Assembly: GCA_021796445.1 (NCBI GenBank) | Contig: JAKACB010000007.1 | Span: 1-35,758 of the forward strand | DNA from: Nanobdellota archaeon | Lineage (GTDB): Archaea; Nanoarchaeota; Nanoarchaeia; Parvarchaeales; Parvarchaeaceae | Direction: 5' to 3' | DNA: 35,758 nucleotides | Shown: one piece after another, positions 15,598 through 22,923 of the stretch | Layout of the letters: each line of letters starts with the position of its first letter | Position numbering within the stretch: the first letter of the stretch is position 1 | Translations under genes and position numbers: made by a program | Notes under the pieces: model-generated | Told to the model about the DNA's origin: nothing | Database searches by the model: none | Seen by the model: only the letters and a program-made list of their open reading frames with translations

Positions 15598-16095
15598 ATG
15601 CAGAAGAAAAAATGCTTATTTTGTGGAGTGCCTGTCGAAAAGGAATGGAGTTTCTGTCCGCAGTGCGGCAGACCTCTGAGGACGCAGGGCATAAACATAA
15701 GCGGCTTGAACATAGACGTTACAAAAATGGTAAATGAGCTTATACCACAGGTTTTAAATGGGGTTTTCAATGGCTCTATATTTACAAATAAACAGCAGGA
15801 GAACCAGCAGAGCCATGAAAGTAGCTCAAAACAATCATTTTCTGCTAAAGAGATAATAGAACCAGAGGATCTTGTGTCAAAGCACGGAGACACGGTCATA
15901 CATGCGATTTCCCTGCCAGGGGTGAGAACCAAGAACGACATTGACATAAGAAAGATGGAAAACTCAATAGAAGTAAGGGCAAAAAACGGAGATAAGCTTT
16001 ATTTAAAAATAGTGAGAAGGGACAAAAAACAAAGCGTAATATCCGAAGAATTTGCAAATGAAAACCTTGTTCTTGTCCTCAGAAAATTAAATTAA
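15598..16095 (+). CDS. Zinc-ribbon protein with C-terminal Hsp20/CS-like domain
   Basis: 165 residues from the ATG at 15598 (a TTG at 15580 would add six). The start is supported by AATTATATATT about 27 bases upstream. N-terminal treble-clef zinc ribbon C6-x2-C9-x10-C20-x2-C23 (KKCLFCG ... FCPQCGRPL). A hydrophilic linker rich in Q, S and N (about 60-85) follows. The last 75 residues (DTVIHAISLPGVRTKNDIDI, then MENSIEVRAKNGDKLYLKI) resemble the alpha-crystallin or CS fold with its A-x-L-P-G-V strand. A chaperone-like role is inference. Confidence 0.68.
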   Translation: MQKKKCLFCGVPVEKEWSFCPQCGRPLRTQGINISGLNIDVTKMVNELIPQVLNGVFNGSIFTNKQQENQQSHESSSKQSFSAKEIIEPEDLVSKHGDTVIHAISLPGVRTKNDIDIRKMENSIEVRAKNGDKLYLKIVRRDKKQSVISEEFANENLVLVLRKLN

Positions 16096-16130
16096 ATAAA
16101 AATATAAAAATAACTTTTATTTTGTTTTAT

Positions 16131-16262
16131 TCATTCTTCGTCACTTTCGTCTGAATCATCTAAATCGTCATCTTCTAAATCTTCGTCATCCAATCCATCT
16201 AGTTCGTCTTCTTCGATGATTTCATCGTCGTCTTCTACTTTATTTTTGTCCTTTTTGGCCAT
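16131..16262 (-). CDS. 43-residue extremely acidic microprotein
   Basis: Starts at the ATG 16260-16262 and ends in TGA. After a short basic start (MAKKDKNK), 26 of 43 residues are Asp or Glu with no more than single hydrophobic spacers (L, I, V). It is preceded by a strong Shine-Dalgarno site 5 bases away and a TATA box, so it looks like a real, well-expressed gene. It resembles acidic tails seen on histone chaperones or RNA-polymerase-associated factors; no family recognised. A role in binding basic proteins (for example ribosomal proteins) is inference. Confidence 0.7.
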   Translation of the reverse strand: MAKKDKNKVEDDDEIIEEDELDGLDDEDLEDDDLDDSDESDEE

Positions 16263-16267
16263 ATTAA

Positions 16268-16303
16268 CCTCCTTGGTTTTATTCTGCGCTTCTGCCTCAG
16301 CGC
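16268..16303 (-). promoter_or_regulatory. Leader of the acidic microprotein: hairpin plus Shine-Dalgarno
   Basis: On the minus strand AAGGAGG (16268-16274) ends 5 bases before the ATG. Upstream, GCGCT (16299-16303) pairs with AGCGC (16286-16290) around an 8-base loop. A TATA box (minus strand of 16328-16338) predicts transcription from about 16307, so the hairpin would be at the 5' end of the message. Confidence 0.55.
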
Positions 16304-16425
16304 TTTACTTTTAAGAGAGATATATCCTTTATAAATATTTCTATAATTTGAAACTTTGTAATTATTTTAAGTTCCATCTCTGAGAGCAATTATATTATTA
16401 ATAAAGATCAGTGATAATATCTGGC

Positions 16426-16746
16426 ATGGCGATATATAGAAACGATGAAAAAAGATTCAAAAGAGACTTTGATTACCTGATAAAGGCTTCAAGGGAGAAT
16501 AATAACCTTTCAGAGAGGTATATATTCCTAGCTAAACGGATATTAACTTCTAAAAAGATAAAATTGCCAAAAGAGGAAAAGTTTTTAATATGCAGAAGCT
16601 GTAATAAATTACTTATACCAGGGGTCAACTGTAGGGTAAGGTTGAAGCAAGGGTTTTTAACCTATAAATGCTTAAATTGTGGAAATGTTAGAAAGGTAAA
16701 ATATGATAAGAGGATACGACGTAAATCAAATAGAATTGGTGAATGA
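16426..16746 (+). CDS. rnp4: RNase P protein component 4 (Rpr2/Rpp21 family)
   Basis: Zinc-binding protein of archaeal RNase P, which trims 5' leaders from pre-tRNA. 106 residues from the ATG at 16426; a GTG at 16411 would add five. Basic N-terminal helices (RYIFLAKRILTSKKIKLP) and a zinc ribbon C56-x2-C59 ... C82-x2-C85 with LIPGVNCRVRL between, as in the family. It overlaps S19e by 44 bases and starts the ribosomal cluster. The RNase P RNA is at 29874-30155. Confidence 0.88.
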   Translation: MAIYRNDEKRFKRDFDYLIKASRENNNLSERYIFLAKRILTSKKIKLPKEEKFLICRSCNKLLIPGVNCRVRLKQGFLTYKCLNCGNVRKVKYDKRIRRKSNRIGE

Positions 16747-17149
16747 ACTCGCAAAGAAGCTTGAGGAAGAAAAGTTAACTCCTTCTCCTGACTGGGCTAT
16801 GTTTGTAAAAACAGGTTCGGCAAAAGATAGAATACCGTCACAGGATAACTGGTGGTATCTTCGTGCAGCAAGCATAATGAGAAGGATGTATACTAATAAA
16901 AAACCGATAGGAGTAAACCGCTTAAGAAACATCTATGGAGACAAGGAAAAGAACAGATACAGCGGTAAGCATTTCAAGCCTGCAAGCGGTGCGATAATAA
17001 GGCATATACTGCAGGAACTGGAAAAAGCAGAGTTAATTAAAAAAGTAAAGGTTCAGAATCATTTTGGAAGGGTTCTTACCCCAAAAGGCATAGCCTTCGC
17101 AGACAATGCAGCCAAGGAAACAGCAAAAAAATATGGAATATCAGAATAA
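16703..17149 (+). CDS. rps19e: Small ribosomal subunit protein S19e (eS19)
   Basis: 148 residues, typical. PSPDWAMFVKTGSAKDRIP and WWYLRAASIMRRMY are diagnostic, as are GSGAIIRH-like PASGAIIRHILQELEKA and GRVLTPKGIAFADNAA near the end. Overlaps Rnp4 at the start and the PDCD5 gene at the end, in the conserved archaeal S19e-PDCD5-L39e-L31e string. Confidence 0.97.
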   Translation: MIRGYDVNQIELVNELAKKLEEEKLTPSPDWAMFVKTGSAKDRIPSQDNWWYLRAASIMRRMYTNKKPIGVNRLRNIYGDKEKNRYSGKHFKPASGAIIRHILQELEKAELIKKVKVQNHFGRVLTPKGIAFADNAAKETAKKYGISE

Positions 17150-17420
17150 AAACGATCCGTCAGAATTGGAGCAGAGAAAGAAGATGGAGCAGATGAAGCA
17201 GGAGGTACTTGTAAAGTTCCTCACAAAAGATGCCAGAGAGAGACTTGGAAACTTACGGTATGCACATCCCGAATTAGCAGAAGAAGTTGAAAACATGCTT
17301 ATTCAGTCGGCATTGACAGGTAGACTTAAATCAGTTATCGATGATGAAAGATTAAAGGAATTGCTGCAGGCAATAACGCAGCCAAAAAAGGAGCATAAGA
17401 TAAAGTTTGAGAGCAAATAA
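17133..17420 (+). CDS. PDCD5/TFAR19-family DNA-binding protein
   Basis: 95 residues from the ATG at 17133; an ATG at 17106 would add nine but lies deeper in S19e. Basic/glutamine-rich N-terminal helix (SELEQRKKMEQMKQEVLVKF), then the three-helix core LTKDARERLGNLRYAHPELA and VENMLIQSALTGRLKSVIDD, the hallmark of the family. Archaeal members bind DNA in vitro; their cell role is not settled. Conserved position between S19e and L39e strengthens the call. Confidence 0.88.
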   Translation: MEYQNKNDPSELEQRKKMEQMKQEVLVKFLTKDARERLGNLRYAHPELAEEVENMLIQSALTGRLKSVIDDERLKELLQAITQPKKEHKIKFESK

Positions 17421-17422
17421 AT

Positions 17423-17569
17423 ATGTCAAGGAACAAATCAGCAAATAAAAAAAGAGCATTGATAAAGCATGCTAGAAAGACTAGCCGTCCACCCGTATTT
17501 GCGCAGATAAGAAAATATGGCACAAGGAAGATGGACAGATCTAGGATGAATAAGAACGTAGGTAGATAA
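17423..17569 (+). CDS. rpl39e: Large ribosomal subunit protein L39e (eL39)
   Basis: 48 residues, a short, very basic protein that lies in the peptide exit tunnel. Recognised by MSRNKSANKKRALIKHARK, RPPVFAQIRKYGTRK and the ending RSRMNKNVGR (canonical W-R-R-x-x-L-x-x). It begins 2 bases after the PDCD5 stop and ends one base before the L31e start. Confidence 0.93.
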   Translation: MSRNKSANKKRALIKHARKTSRPPVFAQIRKYGTRKMDRSRMNKNVGR

Positions 17570-17570
17570 C

Positions 17571-17834
17571 ATGGCAGAGCAAAAGATACTGATGGTAAAT
17601 ATGCGCAAGGGAATAGAAAAGGTTCCACCTTACAAAAGAGCAGCAGCAGCTTCAAAATATTTAAGAGTCTTTATAAAAAGGCACATGAAGGCAGAATCTG
17701 TCAAATTAAGCCAGGATGTCAACAACGAAATATTCAGTAGAGGGATGAAAGATCCTAAAACAAAGATAAGAGTAATGTGTTCTAAGGACGATAAGAAGAT
17801 AGTCACAGTGAATCTTGTAAAACAGGGCCAGTAA
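17571..17834 (+). CDS. rpl31e: Large ribosomal subunit protein L31e (eL31)
   Basis: 87 residues. Near the start MRKGIEKVPPYKRAAAASKY, then VFIKRHMKAESVKLSQDVN and the strand IRVMCSKDDKKIVTVNLV fit archaeal L31e at the tunnel exit. Its TAA is followed immediately by the prefoldin ATG; the eIF6 and LX genes common at this point in other archaea are absent. Confidence 0.94.
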   Translation: MAEQKILMVNMRKGIEKVPPYKRAAAASKYLRVFIKRHMKAESVKLSQDVNNEIFSRGMKDPKTKIRVMCSKDDKKIVTVNLVKQGQ

Positions 17835-18257
17835 ATGGAAATTGACGAGGAAAAGCTGAGCAATCAGCTGATGGAAATCGAGTATATAAGAAGGGAGCTT
17901 GAAAATTACATAAACGTTCTTAATAACTTACAGATAACACAGGATAATATTGCAAGGGCATTAGATGGATTAAATTCCTTAAAAGAGAACAGCAATGTTT
18001 TGTTACCTTATGCGCAGGATATCTTCATAAGAGGAAAGATAAACGAACTTAATGATGCAATCGTAGGCATAGGCAGCAACATCTTTAAATCATTTTCATT
18101 TAAGGAATTAAAGTCAAAGCTGGAGAATGATTTTAAGGAGGTAAGCGCAAATATAACTTCAATAGCGCAGACAATACAGGTTTTACAGGAAAGAGGCACA
18201 AAGCTCGAAGACGAGGCAAACAAGATTTACGAAAGCTACCAAAACTCATTAAGATAA
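17835..18257 (+). CDS. pfdA: Prefoldin alpha subunit
   Basis: 140 residues. Forms, with beta subunits, the jellyfish-shaped co-chaperone that passes unfolded proteins to the thermosome. Long N- and C-terminal coiled coils (about 5-50 and 95-135) flank a beta-hairpin core with NVLLPYAQDIFIRGKI, the region matching the usual L-V-P-L-x-x-x-x-Y-V-x-G. Starts directly at the L31e stop and is followed by FtsY after one base. Confidence 0.9.
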   Translation: MEIDEEKLSNQLMEIEYIRRELENYINVLNNLQITQDNIARALDGLNSLKENSNVLLPYAQDIFIRGKINELNDAIVGIGSNIFKSFSFKELKSKLENDFKEVSANITSIAQTIQVLQERGTKLEDEANKIYESYQNSLR

Positions 18258-18258
18258 T

Positions 18259-19392
18259 ATGTTTGACTTCATAAAGAAAAAAATAAAGGATTCCTTAAAT
18301 TCTATACAGAAAAAAATTTCAAAAGAAGAAGAAAAGGAAATTCTAGAAGAAGAGAAGAAGGAAGAAAATATATTGCAGCAGGATAACTTAGAACTTAAAA
18401 AGGACATACTGCCGGAAGACAAAAAGGAAATAAAAGAAGAGATTAAGGAAATAAAAAAGGAAGTTTCTAAACTTAAGGATGTTGAAAAGGCAGAAAATAA
18501 AACTGAGGAAAAGCAGCAGAAAAGTCCTGTAAAAAAGAAATCGATTCTTTCTCATACAATAACAGAAGAAGACGTTGAAATGATCTATTCAGAAATAAAG
18601 TCGGTTCTTCTGGAAAATAATGTTGCATTGTCTGTACTTGAAGGCATAGAAAAGGAACTGAAAAACAGACTGGTAGGTCAGGGCATTTCAGTGTTCGGAA
18701 ATAAAAAATATCTGGAAAATGCAATAAAAGAGAGCATTGCCGGCGTTTTAATTGCGTACGATAAAGAAAAATTTATTTCTGATATTAAGAGCAAAAAACC
18801 GTTTATAATATTGATAATAGGCGTGAACGGCGCAGGAAAGACTACAACGATAGCAAAGCTGTGCAAATTTTTACTTTTAAATGATTTGAAACCGGTTATT
18901 GCGGCAGGTGATACTTTCCGTGCAGCATCAATAGAGCAGATTGAGATACATGCAAAAAGATTGAACGTTCCTATAATAAAGCATACCTATGGAGCTGATC
19001 CTGCAGCGGTTGCATTTGATGCAGTAAAGCATGCAGTTTCCGCAAAAGAAGATGTTGTATTGATTGATACTGCGGGAAGAAGCGACATAAACAAGAATTT
19101 AATTGAGGAATTAAAGAAGGTAAAAAGAGTGAGCAAACCGGATCTTACTATATTCGTTGGCGATGCCTTGACAGGAAATGACGTTGTAAAACAGGCTGAA
19201 GTTTTTAATAAGGAAATAGGGATAGACGCAAATATCCTTTCAAAGGCAGACGTTGACAAGAAAGGAGGAGCAGTTCTTTCAATATCATATGTTACTAAAA
19301 AACCTATATTATTTTTAGGGACGGGACAAGGTTATGACGATTTAATACCGTTTAACAGGGAAAAAACAGCAAGTTTTATTTTAAGTGAGTAG
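18259..19392 (+). CDS. ftsY: Signal recognition particle receptor FtsY
   Basis: Membrane-associated GTPase that docks the SRP-ribosome complex. 377 residues: a charged Lys/Glu-rich N-terminal region (1-95), the four-helix N domain (about 98-180) and the G domain with P-loop G188-VNGAGKTT, DTFRAASIEQ, D270-TAGR, and FLGTGQGYDDLIPF at the end. The guanine-specificity motif reads S328-K-A-D rather than T-K-x-D, a mild change. Last gene of the S19e-to-FtsY string. Its RNA partner is at 3017-3282; no SRP54 or SRP19 gene is in the window. Confidence 0.96.
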   Translation: MFDFIKKKIKDSLNSIQKKISKEEEKEILEEEKKEENILQQDNLELKKDILPEDKKEIKEEIKEIKKEVSKLKDVEKAENKTEEKQQKSPVKKKSILSHTITEEDVEMIYSEIKSVLLENNVALSVLEGIEKELKNRLVGQGISVFGNKKYLENAIKESIAGVLIAYDKEKFISDIKSKKPFIILIIGVNGAGKTTTIAKLCKFLLLNDLKPVIAAGDTFRAASIEQIEIHAKRLNVPIIKHTYGADPAAVAFDAVKHAVSAKEDVVLIDTAGRSDINKNLIEELKKVKRVSKPDLTIFVGDALTGNDVVKQAEVFNKEIGIDANILSKADVDKKGGAVLSISYVTKKPILFLGTGQGYDDLIPFNREKTASFILSE

Positions 19393-19455
19393 GAGAAATC
19401 TAAAACAGCCTCAAATTTAATAATATTTCAAAGACCTACAAATAAAGTGCACTCA

Positions 19456-20787
19456 CTATGGGAGATCACTGCCAAAACCTACTGAGGGCATTACTCCATT
19501 TGGAGGCTGGGAGGGAGAGTAGTAATCTACTGGCGCATTTGACCAGACAGCATCTTCACCTGGTCCGCCTTGATTTGTGTAGTCTATTTCTATCCTGTAA
19601 GTGCCGTCTGTTGTAATTGTACCGCCGTATTGTGTTGCGCCTTCCCCTACCCACGCATTGATTATATTATTTGGATTATTGGAAGTCGATGATCCTCCAA
19701 GCCATGGTATCAATGCTCCACCGCTATTAGAATAACCAATTCCCATTCCATCATCCGTTAAACCGTATATTGTTGTTTGAGAGTTAACTACTACAAAACC
19801 TATTGCCTTCATTATTACATACTGTGGATTACTTATCGGTGGATTTGGAAAGGCGCTTCCTCCTGAATAATCGTACTGATAATCTATTATGACATTTGGC
19901 TCATTAGTTCCATCAACATCCTGTTCGTTACCTAATGATCCAGATTGGTATAAGGTAGGACCAGCCGTCGCTGTCAAGCTACCGTAAGAGAAAACTGAAT
20001 TTGGAGTTAGTTGTGCTTGATAAACGCTTGTCTGAGACTGCATGCCTCCACCGTTCAATTGATAGAACTGGTACAACAAACCTTGATTCATTACATCGGC
20101 TATATCGTTATACTCACCCCGTACTGGTGAAAGCTGAGAGGATTCCCCATCGTTAGTGTTGTTAAACAGGTTTGCAGACTTAGAAGCTAAGCCCATATAA
20201 ACTGTAAAAGATGAACTTGCAGGTATACTGCCTAACTTAAGCCACCATATTGCACTGCTACTGGTATAATTTTCCAGCCAGCTTGGTATTACCGTTCCGT
20301 TGCTGTAGAAAAACTCTACATTTTGACCGAAATTATCTGTTGATATAAGCTGCCAGCCGTTGTCTACCGAAGTTATGTTTATCATTTGCTGGAATGGATT
20401 TGGAGTAGCCTGGTTTTGGAGATTAAATAAGGTTATAGGTACATAACTTACAATGTTTTCTGGTTTTTGTGGTAGTTGTATTACGACATTTGATGTATTT
20501 AATAATACTGCGGAAACGTTGACATTTTGTAATTCATTTAAGTATACATTTTGTAAGGTGGAATAAATTATATTGTATGTGCCATTTGATATTGTTAGTG
20601 AATTAACATTTGAAAGGGCATAAAGGAAAAAATAATACTGCAGTTTTGGCAGATTATATTCCTGTATCAGCGAATTTACGTTTTCATTTGTATTAAGGTT
20701 TACAGATTCTATTCCAAGTATTGTTATAATTGCAAGTATTAGGAATAAAGAAAAAAATATAGTTATCATCTGCGCTTTCTTATTCAT
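19456..20787 (-). CDS. Secreted or membrane-anchored surface protein with DUF2341 and PA14/GLEYA-like regions
   Basis: 443 residues. Short basic N-terminus (MNKKAQ) then one hydrophobic helix (8-26), like archaeal type III/pilin-type signal sequences. Residues about 120-215 match DUF2341: SVDNGWQLISTDNFGQNVEF, then NGTVIPSWLENY, IWWLKLGSIPAS and TVYMGLASKS. Residues about 310-430 have YGLTDDGMGIGYSNSGG and TTDGTYRIEIDYTNQGGPG, recalling PA14/GLEYA carbohydrate-binding domains. Rich in Asn, Ser, Thr and Gly, as in glycosylated surface proteins. A role in adhesion is inference. It runs convergent to FtsY and divergent from Elp3. Confidence 0.78.
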   Translation of the reverse strand: MNKKAQMITIFFSLFLILAIITILGIESVNLNTNENVNSLIQEYNLPKLQYYFFLYALSNVNSLTISNGTYNIIYSTLQNVYLNELQNVNVSAVLLNTSNVVIQLPQKPENIVSYVPITLFNLQNQATPNPFQQMINITSVDNGWQLISTDNFGQNVEFFYSNGTVIPSWLENYTSSSAIWWLKLGSIPASSSFTVYMGLASKSANLFNNTNDGESSQLSPVRGEYNDIADVMNQGLLYQFYQLNGGGMQSQTSVYQAQLTPNSVFSYGSLTATAGPTLYQSGSLGNEQDVDGTNEPNVIIDYQYDYSGGSAFPNPPISNPQYVIMKAIGFVVVNSQTTIYGLTDDGMGIGYSNSGGALIPWLGGSSTSNNPNNIINAWVGEGATQYGGTITTDGTYRIEIDYTNQGGPGEDAVWSNAPVDYYSPSQPPNGVMPSVGFGSDLP

Positions 20788-20830
20788 ATATTATAATTTA
20801 TATGTTCAGCTTTTATAAATTATAAAGCAT

Positions 20831-22408
20831 ATGGATTATTACAATAAACAGGAAAGTTTATCCAGTTTTATGCCTCTATTCAAAAAAGAGATAGAGGGAG
20901 GTAGGGTAAAAAACAGAAAAGAGCTTCTCGCTATAAAAAGACAAGTATGCAGGCAGATAGGCATGGGTAACATACCAAAGAACGGTGAGATACTAAGTTA
21001 TTTTTCACAGGGTGAACGGGAAAAATACGCGAGCATTATGGTTTCAAAGCCCATAAGAGTGCTATCAGGAGTAAATGTAGTTGCTATAATGACAAAGCCA
21101 TATGATTGCCCGCATGGTACATGTATATTCTGTCCGGGGGGCACAAAGTTCAATACACCGCAGAGTTACACTGGCTTTGAGCCTGCTGCCAGGAGGGCAT
21201 TGATGAATGCTTATGATCCTTACAAACAGGTAACTGCAAGATTGAAGCATTACCTTTTTATGGGTTATAACCCCCAGAAAATAGAAATTATAGTTATAGG
21301 TGGAACATTTACAACTTTACCAAAGGATTATGTAAAGGATTATGTTACAAATGTTTACAAGTCAATGAACGAGTTTTATGGCGAAAAGATAGAGGGTGAT
21401 ATTGAAGCTCAGAAGCGGGTTAATGAGACCGCAAGAATAAGGTGTGTCGCGTTTGCTGCAGAGACAAAGCCGGAAAGATGTTCAAACGAAGACATAGAGA
21501 GGATGTTGGATTTCGGCATAACAAGAATTGAGATGGGTGTTCAAAGCATTTATGACGAAGTGCTGCTGAGAAACAACAGAGGGCATAAAATAGCAGATGT
21601 CATTGATGCAAGCAGAAGGCTGAAAAATTATGGATACAAAGTTGATTATCACATAATGCTTAATCTTCCATTTTCAGACAAAGACAAAGACAAGGAAACA
21701 ATAAAGCAGATATACGAAAATGAGGATTTTAAACCGGATGCCATAAAGATATACCCTACATTAGTTATCCGCGGAACCGGCCTATATGAAATGTGGAAAA
21801 GAGGAAATTATAAACCTTATCCCGTTAATCAAGTAGTTGATTTAATAGCAGAAGCTGAGATAAACGCACCCAAATGGCTTAGAATAATGAGGATTGAAAG
21901 GGATATTCCCTCGATGTTCATAGAAAACGGAATAAAAGTAACAAATCTAAGGCAGCTTATTGATATGAAGATAACTGAAATGGGGAAGAAGGCAAATGAT
22001 ATAAGAAGCAGGGAGATAGGTCACGTAAAAATTTCAAAGCCTATGAAAATAAAATTAAACAGGGAAAATTACAGGTCGGTAAATGGGGATGAAGTTTTTC
22101 TAAGTGTTGATGATTATAACAACAATGCAATCATTGCATTTTTGAGGTTAAGGATACCTGATAATTCAAATGAATCATTCGTAAGGGAATTGCATGTTTA
22201 CGGTGAACATTTAAATATAAACGCTAGCAATAATAAGGCATTTCAGCACAGAGGATTTGGCAGAGAACTGCTTTCTGAAGCTGAAAGGATAACAAAAGAG
22301 GAATATTCAATAAATAAGATAAATGTTATATCCGGTGTAGGAGTACGCGAGTATTACAGAAATCTTGGGTATAACAGATATAAGTGGTACATGTCAAAGG
22401 AGCTTTAA
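20831..22408 (+). CDS. elp3: Elp3, tRNA U34 carboxymethyl-transferring radical SAM/acetyltransferase
   Basis: Installs the cm5 group on uridine 34 of tRNA anticodons. 525 residues, normal length. Radical SAM domain with cluster cysteines C93, C98 and C101 in CPHGTCIFCPGG (C-x4-C-x2-C), followed by the ARLKHYLFMGY and IEMGVQSIYD segments. The C-terminal GNAT domain (about 385-525) has LRIPD, RELHVYGEHL and HRGFGRELLSEAERI, then YYRNLGY. First of four same-strand genes ending with topoisomerase VI; its TAA overlaps the next ATG (TAATG). Confidence 0.97.
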   Translation: MDYYNKQESLSSFMPLFKKEIEGGRVKNRKELLAIKRQVCRQIGMGNIPKNGEILSYFSQGEREKYASIMVSKPIRVLSGVNVVAIMTKPYDCPHGTCIFCPGGTKFNTPQSYTGFEPAARRALMNAYDPYKQVTARLKHYLFMGYNPQKIEIIVIGGTFTTLPKDYVKDYVTNVYKSMNEFYGEKIEGDIEAQKRVNETARIRCVAFAAETKPERCSNEDIERMLDFGITRIEMGVQSIYDEVLLRNNRGHKIADVIDASRRLKNYGYKVDYHIMLNLPFSDKDKDKETIKQIYENEDFKPDAIKIYPTLVIRGTGLYEMWKRGNYKPYPVNQVVDLIAEAEINAPKWLRIMRIERDIPSMFIENGIKVTNLRQLIDMKITEMGKKANDIRSREIGHVKISKPMKIKLNRENYRSVNGDEVFLSVDDYNNNAIIAFLRLRIPDNSNESFVRELHVYGEHLNINASNNKAFQHRGFGRELLSEAERITKEEYSINKINVISGVGVREYYRNLGYNRYKWYMSKEL

Positions 22409-22923
22409 TGGAAGACGAAGTATTGATGAATGGGAAAAAGGCAAAAGAAATAGTAAGGCAAAAAAAACTACTGGAAAAGATAAAACAGCACGGTGTTACA
22501 TTCGAAGTAGACGGGAACACCGCTTATATCAGTGGAAAAAGCGCTCTTGAGGTTTTGTCGGCTAAAAATGTAATAAATGCCTTTAACAGAGGATTCGACG
22601 CGGCAATTTCATCTCTATTGTTAGATGATGACTATGATCTTGTTGTAATAAGTCTAAGAGATTACAGTAATTCTGAGAAAAGAGCGATGCAGCTGAAAGG
22701 GAGAGTAATAGGTACAAGAGGAATTATAAAGCAGAGATTAATGAAGGAAACCTCATGTTACATAAACGTTTATGGGAAAACTATAAGTATTATCGGGCAG
22801 ATACAGGATATATCTATTGCACAGTCTGCAATAGAAATGATTTTAAACGGCGCAAAACATGATAATGTGTTTTCAATGATAAATAAAAGGAAAGTAGAGG
22901 TGTATTTGAATGGAAATCGCTGA
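22408..22923 (+). CDS. KH-domain RNA-processing protein, Pno1/Dim2 homolog
   Basis: 171 residues from the ATG that overlaps the Elp3 stop, with AAAGGAG 5-6 bases before it. Two KH-like domains; the second holds LKGRVIGTRGIIKQRLMKET, SCYINVYGKTISIIG and QSAIEMILNGAKHDNVF, the signature of archaeal Dim2. The first has AKNVINAFNRGFDAAISSLL. Eukaryotic Pno1 acts in 18S rRNA maturation and archaeal Dim2 binds the 16S rRNA 3' end. Its stop lies 14 bases inside Top6B. Confidence 0.9.
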   Translation: MEDEVLMNGKKAKEIVRQKKLLEKIKQHGVTFEVDGNTAYISGKSALEVLSAKNVINAFNRGFDAAISSLLLDDDYDLVVISLRDYSNSEKRAMQLKGRVIGTRGIIKQRLMKETSCYINVYGKTISIIGQIQDISIAQSAIEMILNGAKHDNVFSMINKRKVEVYLNGNR

